From the NCBI RefSeq assembly GCF_002836515.1, contig NZ_PJBC01000003.1, forward strand, positions 124,001 to 188,000: DNA of 64,000 nucleotides, read 5' to 3'. Below are positions 8,064 to 16,656 of the stretch, in pieces. The translations under genes were made by a program, and so were the position numbers. How positions within the stretch are numbered: position 1 is the first letter of the stretch; the number at the start of each line of letters is the position of its first letter. The DNA is from Pseudomonas sp. Choline-02u-1 (GTDB lineage Bacteria > Pseudomonadota > Gammaproteobacteria > Pseudomonadales > Pseudomonadaceae). A model generated the notes under the pieces. That model saw only the letters and a list, made by a program, of their open reading frames with translations, was not told where the DNA came from and did not search any database.

Positions 8064-8822
8064 TCAGAGAAACATGCCGCCGGACGCCTCGACCCGCTGG
8101 CCATTGATCCACTGCCCGCCCTCTGACAGCAGCAGCGCCAGTGCACCGCCAATATCATCCGGTTGCCCGACCCGACCCAGCGCGGTGTTGCTGGCGACCA
8201 TCGCATTGACAGCACCGTTGTCGCGCACCGTGCCACCGCCAAAATCGGTTTCAATCGCACCCGGCGCCAGAATGTTCACGCCAATCTGCCGCGCGCCAAG
8301 CTCCTTCGCTTGATAGCGGGTCAGCACTTCCATTGCGCCTTTCATTGCCGCATAGGCGCCGTAGCCCGGCAGGCTGAAGCGGGTCAGGCCGCTGGAGATA
8401 TTGACGATGCGCCCACCGTCATTGATCAGCGGCAGCAGTTGCTGAGTCAGGAAGAACGGCCCCTTCAATTGCACGTTCATCAGCAGATCGAACTGCTCCG
8501 CGGTGGTTTCGCTGAACAGCGCGTGCACGCCGATCCCGGCATTGTTGATGAGGAAATCAAAACGCTGCCGCTCGAAGGTGTGTTGCAGAGTCTGTGCAAC
8601 CTGCGCGGCAAACGCGGCGAAGCTTTCGCTGTGGCCGACGTCCAGTTGCAGCATCGCCGCTTTCGCGCCGAGTGCCTGTAATTCGTTGGCCAGATTTTGC
8701 GCCTCGTCGGCGCGGCTGTTGTAGGTGCCGATGACGTCGATGCCTTGCGCGGCGAGGTGCAGGGCGGCGCTACGGCCCAGGCCACGACTGGCGCCAGTGA
8801 TCAGTGCGATTTTGCGGTTCAT
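8064..8822 (-). CDS. Short-chain dehydrogenase/reductase (SDR)
   Basis: The 252-residue product is a classical SDR. It has the NAD(P) motif 'GASRGLG' at residues 10-16, 'NNAG' near 93-96, a serine in 'NISSGL' near 143-144 and the catalytic pair Tyr157/Lys161 in 'YGAYAAMKGA'. The family oxidises or reduces alcohols, ketones or acyl groups. The substrate cannot be told. The ATG at 8822 has GAGGAA upstream and directly precedes 'NRKIALITG'. A longer in-frame reading overlaps the divergent LysR gene and is not believable. The divergent LysR regulator probably controls it. Confidence 0.88.
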   Translation of the reverse strand: MNRKIALITGASRGLGRSAALHLAAQGIDVIGTYNSRADEAQNLANELQALGAKAAMLQLDVGHSESFAAFAAQVAQTLQHTFERQRFDFLINNAGIGVHALFSETTAEQFDLLMNVQLKGPFFLTQQLLPLINDGGRIVNISSGLTRFSLPGYGAYAAMKGAMEVLTRYQAKELGARQIGVNILAPGAIETDFGGGTVRDNGAVNAMVASNTALGRVGQPDDIGGALALLLSEGGQWINGQRVEASGGMFL

Positions 8823-8943
8823 GCTGACTTCCTCGATTGCATTGAGTGGGGATGGAAGAAGTTTATTTGTCCGCCCGGAGGTGATAAACACAGCAAAAGC
8901 GGAATCACTGATCGGCTCAGCCGAACAATCATCGGGGCTTGTC

Positions 8944-9840
8944 ATGAACAAACTGGAACTGCTGCGAACGTTCGTCCGGGTCAGCGAACTGTCGAGTTTC
9001 ACCCTCGCCGGGGAAAGCCTCGGCCTGCCGCGCTCCACCGTGTCCGAGCAGGTGCAAGCGCTCGAAGCCTTGCTTGGCACGCGCCTGTTGCAGCGCACCA
9101 CGCGCAAGGTGCAGGCCACTCAGGACGGCCTGGTGCTGTATGAGCGCAGCAAGGATTTGCTCTCGCACATGGATGAAATCGAGGGGCTGTTTCGTCAGGA
9201 CGAGGCGTCGCTGACCGGGCGCATCCGGGTCGACTTGCCGAATATTCTGGCGCGGCGGCTGATCATGCCGCGACTGCCGGAATTCATGGATCGCCACCCG
9301 CATCTGCAGATGGAAATCAGCAGCACCGACCGTCGTGTCGATCTGCTAAGCGAGGGTTTCGACTGTGTTTTACGCATCGGCGCGCAGCCGGATCAGTCGG
9401 TGGTTGCCCGCCATCTCGGCGACTTTCCGATGGTCAACTGCGCCAGCCCGGCTTACCTGGAGCGTTACGGCGTGCCGCAGTCGCTCGAGGATCTGGCGCA
9501 GCATCGGCTGGTGCATTACGTCGGCGTGCTGGGCTCGCGTTCGGAGGGGTTTGTCTACGAGGCGGGCGGCGAGGTGCGGCGCGTGGCGATGGCCGGCAGT
9601 GTCACGGTCAACAGCACCGATGCCTATGAAGCGGCGTGCCTGGGCGGTTTCGGCCTGACGCAGGTGCCGCGTACCGGCATGCAACCGCATCTGGAAAATG
9701 GCGAACTGCTGACTGTACTGGCGCAATACACCGCACCGCCGATGGCGATTTCGTTGTTGTATGCGCGACAACGGCATTTGCCGCTGCGGGTGCGAGTGTT
9801 TATGGATTGGCTCGGCGATGTGGTTCGCTCAACGCTCTGA
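8944..9840 (+). CDS. LysR-family transcriptional regulator
   Basis: The 298-residue product is a full-length LysR protein. Its N-terminal HTH is 'TFVRVSELSSFTLAGESLGLPRSTVSEQVQALEALLGTRLLQRTTR', and its C-terminal effector domain carries 'LPEFMDRHPHLQMEISSTDRRVDLLSEGFDCVLRIG', typical of the AaeR/CrgA-like branch. The ATG at 8944 gives the standard short lead before the HTH. It is divergent from the SDR gene with 121 bases between starts, so it probably controls that gene and itself. Confidence 0.9.
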   Translation: MNKLELLRTFVRVSELSSFTLAGESLGLPRSTVSEQVQALEALLGTRLLQRTTRKVQATQDGLVLYERSKDLLSHMDEIEGLFRQDEASLTGRIRVDLPNILARRLIMPRLPEFMDRHPHLQMEISSTDRRVDLLSEGFDCVLRIGAQPDQSVVARHLGDFPMVNCASPAYLERYGVPQSLEDLAQHRLVHYVGVLGSRSEGFVYEAGGEVRRVAMAGSVTVNSTDAYEAACLGGFGLTQVPRTGMQPHLENGELLTVLAQYTAPPMAISLLYARQRHLPLRVRVFMDWLGDVVRSTL

Positions 9841-9860
9841 CTGACCCACACAAATCCAGA

Positions 9861-9949
9861 TGTGAGAGCGGGCTTGCTCGCGAAGGCGATGTGTCAGGTG
9901 ATACAGATGAGTCTGACAAACCGCCTTCGCGAGCAAGCCCGCTCCCACA
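9861..9949. repeat. REPIN (inverted REP pair)
   Basis: Two REP motifs, GAGAGCGGGCTTGCTCGCGA and its inverted partner ending GCTCCCACA, surround a ~35-base centre. The element lies just beyond the LysR gene and beside the PiT remnant. Confidence 0.85.
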
Positions 9950-9967
9950 TTGGTTGCGCGTGTGTTT

Positions 9968-10111
9968 TCAGAAGATTTGGGTGAACAACCAATAGAGGCT
10001 GCCCGACAGCAGGATGGCCGCCGGCAGCGTCAACACCCAGGCCATCAGCAGATTACGGATGGTGCGCATCTGCAACCCGGCGCCGTTGGCCACCATGGTC
10101 CCGGCCACGCC
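9968..10111 (-). pseudogene. Remnant of PiT-family phosphate transporter, C-terminal ~47 codons
   Basis: Reading the minus strand, 47 codons and a stop encode '[14 protein letters not shown]' followed by '[20 protein letters not shown]' and 'YWLF'. This is the conserved last helix and tail of PitA-type inorganic phosphate transporters. Upstream of it the frame runs into unrelated sequence and a REPIN, and there is no start. The fragment lies between two REPINs. I infer that an ancestral pit gene was deleted here, perhaps through repeat-mediated recombination. Confidence 0.7.
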
Positions 10112-10167
10112 CGGCAGGTCAGTGTTTGGCCTATTAGTCTGACCGTTGATCTGCAGAACAAGCTGAC

Positions 10168-10256
10168 TGTGGGAGCGGGCTTGCTCGCGAAAGCGGTGTG
10201 TCAGTCAACGGTGTCTCACCTGACACAACGCCTTCGCGAGCAAGCCCGCTCCCGCA
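10168..10256. repeat. REPIN (inverted REP pair)
   Basis: Inverted REP motifs (TGTGGGAGCGGGCTTGCTCG...CGAGCAAGCCCGCTCCCGCA) follow the end of the ZntB-like gene and border the truncated PiT remnant. Confidence 0.85.
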
Positions 10257-10277
10257 GGGATCCCGGTGCAGGTGAAA

Positions 10278-11300
10278 TCAATAATCCCCACGTTTGCGAA
10301 ACGCCCAGCGCCCGGCGATCACCGTGAACGTCGCCACCAGCGCGACCAGTACCCAAAAACCGTGCGGATCCTGCGACAGCGGCACACCGCCGACATTCAT
10401 CCCGAAAAAACCGGCGATGATGTTGATCGGCAAGGCCAGCACCGTCACCACCGTCAGGGTGAACAGCGTGCGGTTGCTCTGTTCGTTGAGGTTGGCGGCG
10501 ATTTCTTCCTGCAGCAGTTTGATCCGTTCGCCGAGGGCGGTGAGGTCGTTGATGATCAGCGCGAATTCCTCGGTGGATTTGCGCAGCTCTTTGACGTCCT
10601 CCTTCTGCAACCACGGCGGCGGGCGATTGAGCAGGCGCAGCAACGAACCCGGCTCCAGCGCCAGCAATCGTTGCAAACGCACCAGCACGCGACGGTTGCC
10701 GCCAAGCTCGGCGCGGTTGGTCGACAGGCGCGAGGAGAGCAATTGGTCCTCGACCTGATCGACGCTCAGGCTGGTCTTGCGCACGATCTGCGTCAGCACT
10801 TCACCCTGGTCGCGCAGCAGATGCACAAGCAGTTCCGAGGGCGAACGAAAGCACTCGCCGGCCTTCACCGACGAGCGCAACTTGTCCACCGAATGCAGCG
10901 GTTGCAGGCGTGCGCTGACGATCAATTTGCTGCGCACGCAAACCCACAATGTCGACACATCGGAAGAAACCATGCTGCTGAGGTTGAACACCACATCGTT
11001 GACCACCGCCAGCAGCGCCGAGTCGACATGCTCGATACGTGTCGAACGCGAGCCCTCATGCAACGCCTCGAAAAATTCGTCGGGCAATTGCAGATGACTT
11101 TTCATCCAGCGCTCGCACGCGGCATGGGCAAGGTTGAGATGCAGCCAGAGGAATTCGCCGCTGTCGCTGTCGTCCTGCAGACAACGCAAAGCCGTCGCCG
11201 AATCGATTTCCCGACCGGGCTCACCGGGCAGAAAGCGAAATCCGTAGAGCAAGCCAAACAGGTCCGGATCGCGATGGCTGATATCGAGGCTGTGGTTCAT
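10278..11300 (-). CDS. ZntB/CorA-family divalent metal ion transporter
   Basis: The 340-residue protein has a large N-terminal cytoplasmic domain with long helices (to about residue 275) and two C-terminal membrane helices. The first helix ends in the family signature 'GFFGMNVGG'. CorA relatives form pentameric channels for Mg2+. The ZntB branch handles Zn2+. The sequence 'PWLQKEDVKELRKSTEE' and overall length fit the ZntB branch, but the ion cannot be proven from sequence. It is divergent from the chemoreceptor gene with ~277 bases between them. Confidence 0.87.
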   Translation of the reverse strand: MNHSLDISHRDPDLFGLLYGFRFLPGEPGREIDSATALRCLQDDSDSGEFLWLHLNLAHAACERWMKSHLQLPDEFFEALHEGSRSTRIEHVDSALLAVVNDVVFNLSSMVSSDVSTLWVCVRSKLIVSARLQPLHSVDKLRSSVKAGECFRSPSELLVHLLRDQGEVLTQIVRKTSLSVDQVEDQLLSSRLSTNRAELGGNRRVLVRLQRLLALEPGSLLRLLNRPPPWLQKEDVKELRKSTEEFALIINDLTALGERIKLLQEEIAANLNEQSNRTLFTLTVVTVLALPINIIAGFFGMNVGGVPLSQDPHGFWVLVALVATFTVIAGRWAFRKRGDY

Positions 11301-11434
11301 GACGGCTCGCTGGAGGAGGGTGTCTGTTGCGGGATTTTCAGGTTCACCCGAGCGGCATCATCGCAAGCTCACATGACCGTTTTATGACAACAAAATGACG
11401 TCAAATCAACGTGTTACCGGCTGTCGGAAGATTC

Positions 11435-11461
11435 TCAAGAACGGCTCTGGCGCGCCGATCT
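11435..11461 (+). promoter_or_regulatory. FliA (sigma-28) type promoter for the chemoreceptor gene
   Basis: TCAA at 11435-11438, exactly 15 bases, then GCCGATCT at 11454-11461. This matches the flagellar sigma-28 consensus TAAA/TCAA-N15-GCCGATAA in all but the last two bases. It lies ~115 bases before the ATG of the chemoreceptor gene and points at it. Confidence 0.65.
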
Positions 11462-11577
11462 CAGGTGAGTTAGGTTGCGCGCCATTGGCCTCTGGCCATG
11501 GTGCGTCGACAGGGAAGTCCGGCCATTTTTCACGTCCGCTTTTGGGCGTGCCTCATCCCTGCTTCGAGTACCTTGCA

Positions 11578-13200
11578 ATGCTGCAAAAATCCCTGAGAGC
11601 GCAAATTCTCGCCCTGCTGAGCGGCAGTCTGCTGGCGATGCTGTTGATCGCGCTGGCCTGCTTTCATTTCCTCTCCAACGGTGTGCAAAGCTACAGTCAA
11701 CTGATCGCCGGCCCGTTGCACACTTCGCAACTGATCGATGAAGCCAACCTGCAGTTCAAAGTGCAGGTGCAGGAATGGAAAAACGTCCTGCTGCGTGGCA
11801 AGCAACCGGCGGATCTGGCGAAATACTGGAGCCAGTTCGAAGAGCGCCAGCGCGACGTGCAGACCATTCTCGGCGAACTGGCCGGCCAGAAAGGTATTGA
11901 GGCCAATCTCAAATCACGTATCGAACGCTTGCGCGAAGAGCATCGCCAGTTGGGCGTGGCCTACCAGAAGGGCCGTGACGCCTACGTCGCTACCGGAGGC
12001 GATCCGGGCGCCGGTGACGCCGCTGTCAAAGGCCTCGACCGCGCCACCAGCGAGCAGATGAGCGAACTGGTCGCCGAGTTGCGCAAGCAAGGCGATCAGC
12101 AGTCGAAGCTCATCAGTGCCAGCGCTGATCGCACCGTGTGGCTGGGGCTGCTGGTGATGCTTGCGTCAGGCTTGCTGATCGGTCTGCTGAGCCTGTGGCT
12201 GGTCAGCCGCAACCTGATCGAGCCGATCCGCAACCTCATTGATTACGTCACCCGCTTGAGCCGTGGCCAGTTGGCCGAGCGTGTAGTCAGCGAGCGTCGC
12301 GATGAGCTGGGCAACCTCGCTGCCGCAGCAAACACCCTGCGCGATTTTCTGGCGGACACCTTCGCGCGGTTGCAGCGCAGCGCCAGCAATCTGGACAGCG
12401 CCAGTGGCGAGCTCAATGCGATCGCCACGACCATGGCCGGCGGCACCAGCGAGCAATTCAATCGCACCGATCAGGTGGCTACGGCGATGAACGAAATGTC
12501 CGCCACGGCCCAGGAAGTCGCCCGGCACGCCGCTGATGCCGCGCGTGCTGCTGACGATGCCGATCAGTCGGCGCAGCAGGGCGAAAAGGTCATGCAAACC
12601 ACCATTCATTCGATCACGCAGATGCGCGGTGAAATCGCCAACACCGCCACGGTGATCCGTCGACTGGAAACCGACAGCGGTCGTATCGGCAAGGTGCTGG
12701 AAGTCATTCGCGGCATCGCTGAACAGACCAACCTGCTGGCGCTCAACGCAGCCATTGAGGCGGCGCGGGCGGGTGAGGCAGGACGTGGTTTTGCCGTCGT
12801 CGCCGATGAGGTGCGCAACCTCGCTCAGCGCACGGCCGAGTCGATCATCGAGATCAACCAGATCATTCAGAACGTGCAGACCGGCGCCGTCGACGCCGCG
12901 CACGCGATCGAGAGCGGCCAGGCGCGCAGTGATGAAAGTGTCGAGCAGGTGACCCAGGCTGGCGCGATGCTGGAGCGCATCACTTTGGCCGTGGAGGCGA
13001 TTCGCGACATGAACCGTCAGATCGCCACGGCGGCAGAAGAGCAGACTTCAGTGGCCGAGGATATCTCACGCAACCTGACTGAAATCACCGCGATTGCCAG
13101 CACCAACCTGGACAACGTGCAGCGCACCGAAAGTGCCAGTCAGAACCTGCATGGTTTGTCGGGGCAGTTGAATGAAGTGACGGCGCGGTTGAGTGCTTGA
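11578..13200 (+). CDS. Methyl-accepting chemotaxis protein
   Basis: The 540-residue receptor has a short cytoplasmic start, a membrane helix at ~10-32, a periplasmic helical sensor at ~33-182 and a second membrane helix at ~183-207. A HAMP domain ('[27 protein letters not shown]') follows, then the signalling domain. The conserved hairpin tip reads '[19 protein letters not shown]' and onward '[15 protein letters not shown]', which contacts CheW and CheA. The ligand is unknown because sensor domains diverge. I chose the ATG at 11578, since the upstream in-frame part has no membrane or family features. A FliA-type promoter lies upstream. Confidence 0.92.
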   Translation: MLQKSLRAQILALLSGSLLAMLLIALACFHFLSNGVQSYSQLIAGPLHTSQLIDEANLQFKVQVQEWKNVLLRGKQPADLAKYWSQFEERQRDVQTILGELAGQKGIEANLKSRIERLREEHRQLGVAYQKGRDAYVATGGDPGAGDAAVKGLDRATSEQMSELVAELRKQGDQQSKLISASADRTVWLGLLVMLASGLLIGLLSLWLVSRNLIEPIRNLIDYVTRLSRGQLAERVVSERRDELGNLAAAANTLRDFLADTFARLQRSASNLDSASGELNAIATTMAGGTSEQFNRTDQVATAMNEMSATAQEVARHAADAARAADDADQSAQQGEKVMQTTIHSITQMRGEIANTATVIRRLETDSGRIGKVLEVIRGIAEQTNLLALNAAIEAARAGEAGRGFAVVADEVRNLAQRTAESIIEINQIIQNVQTGAVDAAHAIESGQARSDESVEQVTQAGAMLERITLAVEAIRDMNRQIATAAEEQTSVAEDISRNLTEITAIASTNLDNVQRTESASQNLHGLSGQLNEVTARLSA

Positions 13201-13256
13201 TAGGGGAGGGCGTAACCGAGTCAAAGCGTCACACCTGCAATGATTTTTATCAGGCA

Positions 13257-13288
13257 TAAAAAAGCCGCACGATCGTCAATCGTGCGGC
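13257..13288 (-). terminator. Rho-independent terminator after the PepSY gene
   Basis: On the minus strand a stem GCCGCACGAT/ATCGTGCGGC is followed by a T run (A run at 13257-13263 on the plus strand). It lies 18 bases past the PepSY stop. It may also serve the chemoreceptor gene from the other side. Confidence 0.8.
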
Positions 13289-13305
13289 ACTTTAACAGCG
13301 GTCTA

Positions 13306-13611
13306 TCAAGTGTCTTGCTTGTTGCTCAGCACTTTGCCGGTGGTGGCATCAAAGTCCACGTCGAACTCTTTGCCGTCAGCGGTTTTAAGTTCAACTTCGT
13401 ACTCGTAACCGTTGAAGTGATTATCCAGGTCGGTGTCGGTGATCGTTGCGCCCGGGTGCAGTTTCAGTGCTTCGGCGTTCATCGATTCCAGCGACTTGAT
13501 CTTGCCGTCCTTGACCAATTGCGGCACTTGGTCGATGCGAACATCAGCCTGAGCCAGGCCAGCGGTGAGGGTCAGGGCAGCGGCGGTAAACAGGGCAGTC
13601 AAAGTTTTCAT
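13306..13611 (-). CDS. Small secreted PepSY-domain protein
   Basis: The 101-residue product has a clear signal peptide ('MKTLTALFTAAALTLTAGLAQA', cleavage after AQA near residue 22). A single PepSY fold follows, with the typical 'GYEYEVELKTADGKEFDVDFDATTGKVLSNKQDT' ending. PepSY proteins are periplasmic and may inhibit proteases or sense the envelope. Similar small pseudomonad genes are often linked to two-component systems, but none is present here. It stands alone with its own terminator. Confidence 0.85.
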   Translation of the reverse strand: MKTLTALFTAAALTLTAGLAQADVRIDQVPQLVKDGKIKSLESMNAEALKLHPGATITDTDLDNHFNGYEYEVELKTADGKEFDVDFDATTGKVLSNKQDT

Positions 13612-13723
13612 CGGTTCATTCCTTGGCAGTGCGTTGAAGTGGTTGATCTGTGTAAGTGGGTTCAGATTAACCAGCGCAACTTAATTCACCCTTAAATCTC
13701 CACATCGCGAGAAAGTCCGTCTT

Positions 13724-13748
13724 CGTGGGAGCGAGCCTGCTCGCGAAG
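13724..13748. repeat. Single REP sequence
   Basis: GTGGGAGCGAGCCTGCTCGC, then GAAGT, between the PepSY and glpQ genes. It is a sequence variant (GAGCCTGC) also found in the pair at 15464-15548. Confidence 0.7.
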
Positions 13749-13767
13749 TGAGCAACTTATTAGCTGT

Positions 13768-14895
13768 TCAGAAACCGTTCTTCTTCAAAATCTCATCAAC
13801 ACTGCCAACAGCCGGACGCTTGTAGAATTTCAGCAGTTCACTGGCACGGTTGGTAAAGATGCCATCAACCCCCGCCGCCATGACCTTCTCGTAATCCACG
13901 GCCTCGTCGACCGTATACACGTGCACCAGCAAGCCCTGGTCGTGGGTGTACTGGTTCATCCACGGTTGCACGAGGTCGGAATAACTCTGGTCACCCCCGT
14001 GAGTCAGCTTCGCCGATGGACCAGTGCCGATCGCGCCCTGGGCCTTGGCGTAATCGACCCATTGCTTGAATTCCGCTTCCGACTTCGGCTCCTGCTTGCC
14101 GTAAAACACGTTTTTGTCTTTTTCGCCGGACGCTGCAAACGTCACGGTGGATTTAGGCTCGATGCTGCCTTCGCCGACCCACAACAGCAGGATCTTCGGC
14201 ACTTGCGGCATTTCCTTTTCCAGCAATTGCAGGCTGTTTTTATCGAAGGTTTGCAGGATCACCTTGCCTTTGCCTTGACCGACGCCCAGCGCACTTTTCG
14301 CCAGTTTCGAACCGGCCGGGCTCAGCCAGCCGCGATCCTGCAGTTTTTCCTTGAGGTCATGTTCGATGCCGGGAAACAGCTGCGGCTCTTTGGTCTCGAT
14401 GTACAGGCCCGGCTTGTGCTGCGGGTTGGCGCGGGCGATGTCGATGATTTCATCAAGGGTGAGAATTTTCAGCCCTGCGTAGGAGGGACGTGCGCGATCC
14501 GGGTATTGGGTGTTGAACCAGCTGCCGGCATCGAGGGTTTTCAGTTCGGCCATGGTGAACGCGGTGGCCGGGCTGTCCTTGCGCTCGGGGAATTTGCTGG
14601 CGACATCGGTGGTGCGTTGCAGGTTGTCGTCGTGCAGGACGAAGAGCACGCCGTCCTTGCTGCGCTGCAAATCCATTTCCAGGTAATCGGCGCCCAGGTC
14701 ACGGGCCAGTTTGTAGGCCGCTGCGGTGGATTCGGGGGCATCGAACGATGCGCCACGGTGAGCAATTACCGCCGGATGCGGAATGCCATGGGCGGCGGCA
14801 ATTGCCTTGGGCACCGGGTGGCTGTCGGCGTGCGCTTGACCGAGGCCGAACAGCAGACTCAGCAGCAGGGCGCTTCGGGTAAAAGTAGCAGGCAT
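13768..14895 (-). CDS. glpQ: Periplasmic glycerophosphodiester phosphodiesterase
   Basis: The 375-residue enzyme hydrolyses glycerophosphodiesters to glycerol-3-phosphate and an alcohol. A signal peptide ends after 'GQAHA' (residue ~23). The catalytic TIM-barrel motifs are present: 'AHRGAS' (His46-Arg47), 'YLEMDLQRSKDG' (Glu73/Asp75, metal binding) and 'VLHDD' (His88). The length matches periplasmic GlpQ rather than the shorter cytosolic UgpQ. No glycerol-3-phosphate transporter is adjacent. A GAAAGGAA site precedes the ATG. Confidence 0.92.
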   Translation of the reverse strand: MPATFTRSALLLSLLFGLGQAHADSHPVPKAIAAAHGIPHPAVIAHRGASFDAPESTAAAYKLARDLGADYLEMDLQRSKDGVLFVLHDDNLQRTTDVASKFPERKDSPATAFTMAELKTLDAGSWFNTQYPDRARPSYAGLKILTLDEIIDIARANPQHKPGLYIETKEPQLFPGIEHDLKEKLQDRGWLSPAGSKLAKSALGVGQGKGKVILQTFDKNSLQLLEKEMPQVPKILLLWVGEGSIEPKSTVTFAASGEKDKNVFYGKQEPKSEAEFKQWVDYAKAQGAIGTGPSAKLTHGGDQSYSDLVQPWMNQYTHDQGLLVHVYTVDEAVDYEKVMAAGVDGIFTNRASELLKFYKRPAVGSVDEILKKNGF

Positions 14896-15115
14896 GGTCG
14901 AGTTCCTTTCGCAGGTCTTTTTCGAGACGTACCTTTTAACAACTGAAGCGCCGCAGGGCTATCGCCAGACCGACATAAACTGAGCAAAAAGGAAATTTCC
15001 TGCGCTTTTGTGGCGCTGTTTGCAGTACGCTTGCCCTCGGCAGACGCCCCGGCAGAGGGCGCACCGCTGCGTTGCCTTGCGTGTAGACCATCGATCATCT
15101 TTCGTGAGGTTTACC

Positions 15116-15442
15116 ATGCGCATCACCTCCCAACTCATCTGCCAGGCCGCCGACAATCTGAAAGGTTTCGTCGGCCTGAATCGCAAGACCGGCCAATATA
15201 TCGTGCGCTTCAGCGAGGATTCGTTCGGTATGGATGTGGCCGATGACGGCATCATTGCGGCCAGTGAATTCGTCTGGGCGACGGCGTCGGACACCACCAT
15301 GACGCTCAGGCGCGAGTTGATTCAGTTGTTGCTCGATCAACACATCGACGACCGCATCAACATCACCGAACCGTTGCGGGTTTACATGAGCAAGGTTGAA
15401 GTGCCGGAGATTGTGGCGGTGCGGAGTCTGGTGCGCGGTTGA
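15116..15442 (+). CDS. DUF2025-family protein (Pseudomonas conserved, unknown function)
   Basis: The 108-residue acidic protein has no signal peptide or membrane helix. It begins 'MRITSQLICQAADNLKGFVGLNRKTG', a form I associate with the pseudomonad-specific DUF2025 family. I chose the ATG at 15116, preceded by GTGAGG. A longer reading upstream is out of character. No neighbour suggests a function. Confidence 0.75.
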   Translation: MRITSQLICQAADNLKGFVGLNRKTGQYIVRFSEDSFGMDVADDGIIAASEFVWATASDTTMTLRRELIQLLLDQHIDDRINITEPLRVYMSKVEVPEIVAVRSLVRG

Positions 15443-15463
15443 TGTTTTGCAGTGGGGTTGCGG

Positions 15464-15548
15464 GCCTCTTCGCGAGCAGGCTCGCTCCCACAGGGATTTC
15501 GTGAACGCCACAGATCCAATGTGGGAGCGAGCCTGCTCGCGAAGGCGG
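15464..15548. repeat. REPIN (GAGCCTGC variant pair)
   Basis: Inverted REP motifs CCTCTTCGCGAGCAGGCTCG and GTGGGAGCGAGCCTGCTCGC surround a ~35-base centre between convergent genes. Confidence 0.8.
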
Positions 15549-15568
15549 CGTTGTGGGCGCCGCCAACC

Positions 15569-15874
15569 TCACTGGCCGAATACATACTCGCGCTCAACAC
15601 GGCATACTCGGGTGTGAAACGCCGAATACCATTCAGAGCGCCCGCTTGCCTGAATCAACCGGTGCTCGGGATTATCTCTCCATGCGAGAATCGCCGCCTC
15701 GCTCTGCCAATACGACACGGTAATCCCGACACCGTCCGCGCCCCGAACTGATTCCACGTCAAGAAAGCCAGGCTGCTGACTTGCCAGCTCGGCCATGCGC
15801 TGCGCCGCTGCGGCGTAACCGTTGTCACCCTCGGTGCGGGTCGATGTGAAAATCACTGCGTAGCAAGTTGTCAT
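15569..15874 (-). CDS. Antibiotic biosynthesis monooxygenase (ABM)-domain protein
   Basis: The 101-residue product is a single ABM (YgiN-like) ferredoxin-fold domain: 'CYAVIFTSTRTEGDNGYAAAAQRMAELASQQPGFLDVESVRG', 'VSYWQSEAAILAWRDNPEHRLIQASGR'. Members are small dimeric oxygenases or haem-handling proteins, but many have no known substrate. Its ATG shares one base with the stop of the amidotransferase-like gene (TGATG), so the two are almost certainly co-translated. Confidence 0.85.
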   Translation of the reverse strand: MTTCYAVIFTSTRTEGDNGYAAAAQRMAELASQQPGFLDVESVRGADGVGITVSYWQSEAAILAWRDNPEHRLIQASGRSEWYSAFHTRVCRVEREYVFGQ

Positions 15875-16578
15875 CAGCTTGGCTCCCCGCAGGCTTCGAT
15901 AAACGCGCGAACCAGCGGTGGCATTTTTCCTTTTAGTGCGGCGCGTTCCGGCTGGAACAGCGTGGCGACGAAAAACGGATGATTTTTCAGTTCGATAGCG
16001 CGCAGATCCCCCGCTGAATCATGGCCTACCGCTTGTAGCTGATCGCTCATCAAATGCTGTTCGAACTGCGGATTCACGCCGTAGCGGCAGCGATAGCCTT
16101 CTTCAATTTCAGACTTTTCGTACGCCTTGGCGATCAACGAGCCGGGCTGGAGGTGAATGACGTCGATGGCTTCAACCAGCGAGCAGCTCAGCGGCGTGAG
16201 TACAGTGCGTTCGGATTCTGGCGAGGTTTCCCCGTGCTCGGCGTCGGCCCATCCTAGAACATTGCGCGAATATTCCAGAACCGCATGCTGAAAACCGCCA
16301 CAGGTGCCGAGGAAAGGTCGCCCTTGCTCGCGGGCAAAGCGGATTGCTCTTAGCGCACCGTCTTCACTTTTATAAGGGCTGGCGGGTACACACCAGAACC
16401 CATCGAATTGATTCAACGCAGTGTCGGTGCCGATCTCTTCAGTGGCCAGCCATTCGAACTGCACAGGACGTTGCAGATGGGGGGCGACAAGGCCGAGTGC
16501 AACCGGAATCGCTTGGTGGGCGGTGACTTGGGGGTCGTAATCGCCAACCAAGGCGATGCGAATGGCGCGATTTTCCAT
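15874..16578 (-). CDS. CTP-synthase C-terminal-like class I glutamine amidotransferase homologue
   Basis: The 234-residue product corresponds to the stand-alone glutaminase half of CTP synthase. The nucleophile elbow is intact ('FLGTCGGFQHAV', Cys93). In the place where class I enzymes have the catalytic His-Pro-Glu, this protein reads Gln209-Pro-Glu ('VATLFQPERAA'). Loss of that histidine suggests it does not work as an ordinary glutaminase. I used the ATG at 16578, with AGGGA upstream and direct entry into 'IRIALVGDYDPQV'. It overlaps the downstream ABM gene by one base and is divergent from a LysR gene, the likely regulator. Confidence 0.8.
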   Translation of the reverse strand: MENRAIRIALVGDYDPQVTAHQAIPVALGLVAPHLQRPVQFEWLATEEIGTDTALNQFDGFWCVPASPYKSEDGALRAIRFAREQGRPFLGTCGGFQHAVLEYSRNVLGWADAEHGETSPESERTVLTPLSCSLVEAIDVIHLQPGSLIAKAYEKSEIEEGYRCRYGVNPQFEQHLMSDQLQAVGHDSAGDLRAIELKNHPFFVATLFQPERAALKGKMPPLVRAFIEACGEPS

Positions 16579-16656
16579 GGGATTTCCCTGCGCTTGCTGA
16601 TGGATGGCAGTCACTATAGATTGGCGCTCACGCATTCAATATTGGCGTTTCCCCAA

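Noticed and set aside
10294..11387. Plus-strand frames opposite the ZntB-like gene
   Set aside because: The minus-strand CorA/ZntB protein with its GMN motif explains this region; the opposite frames have no features.
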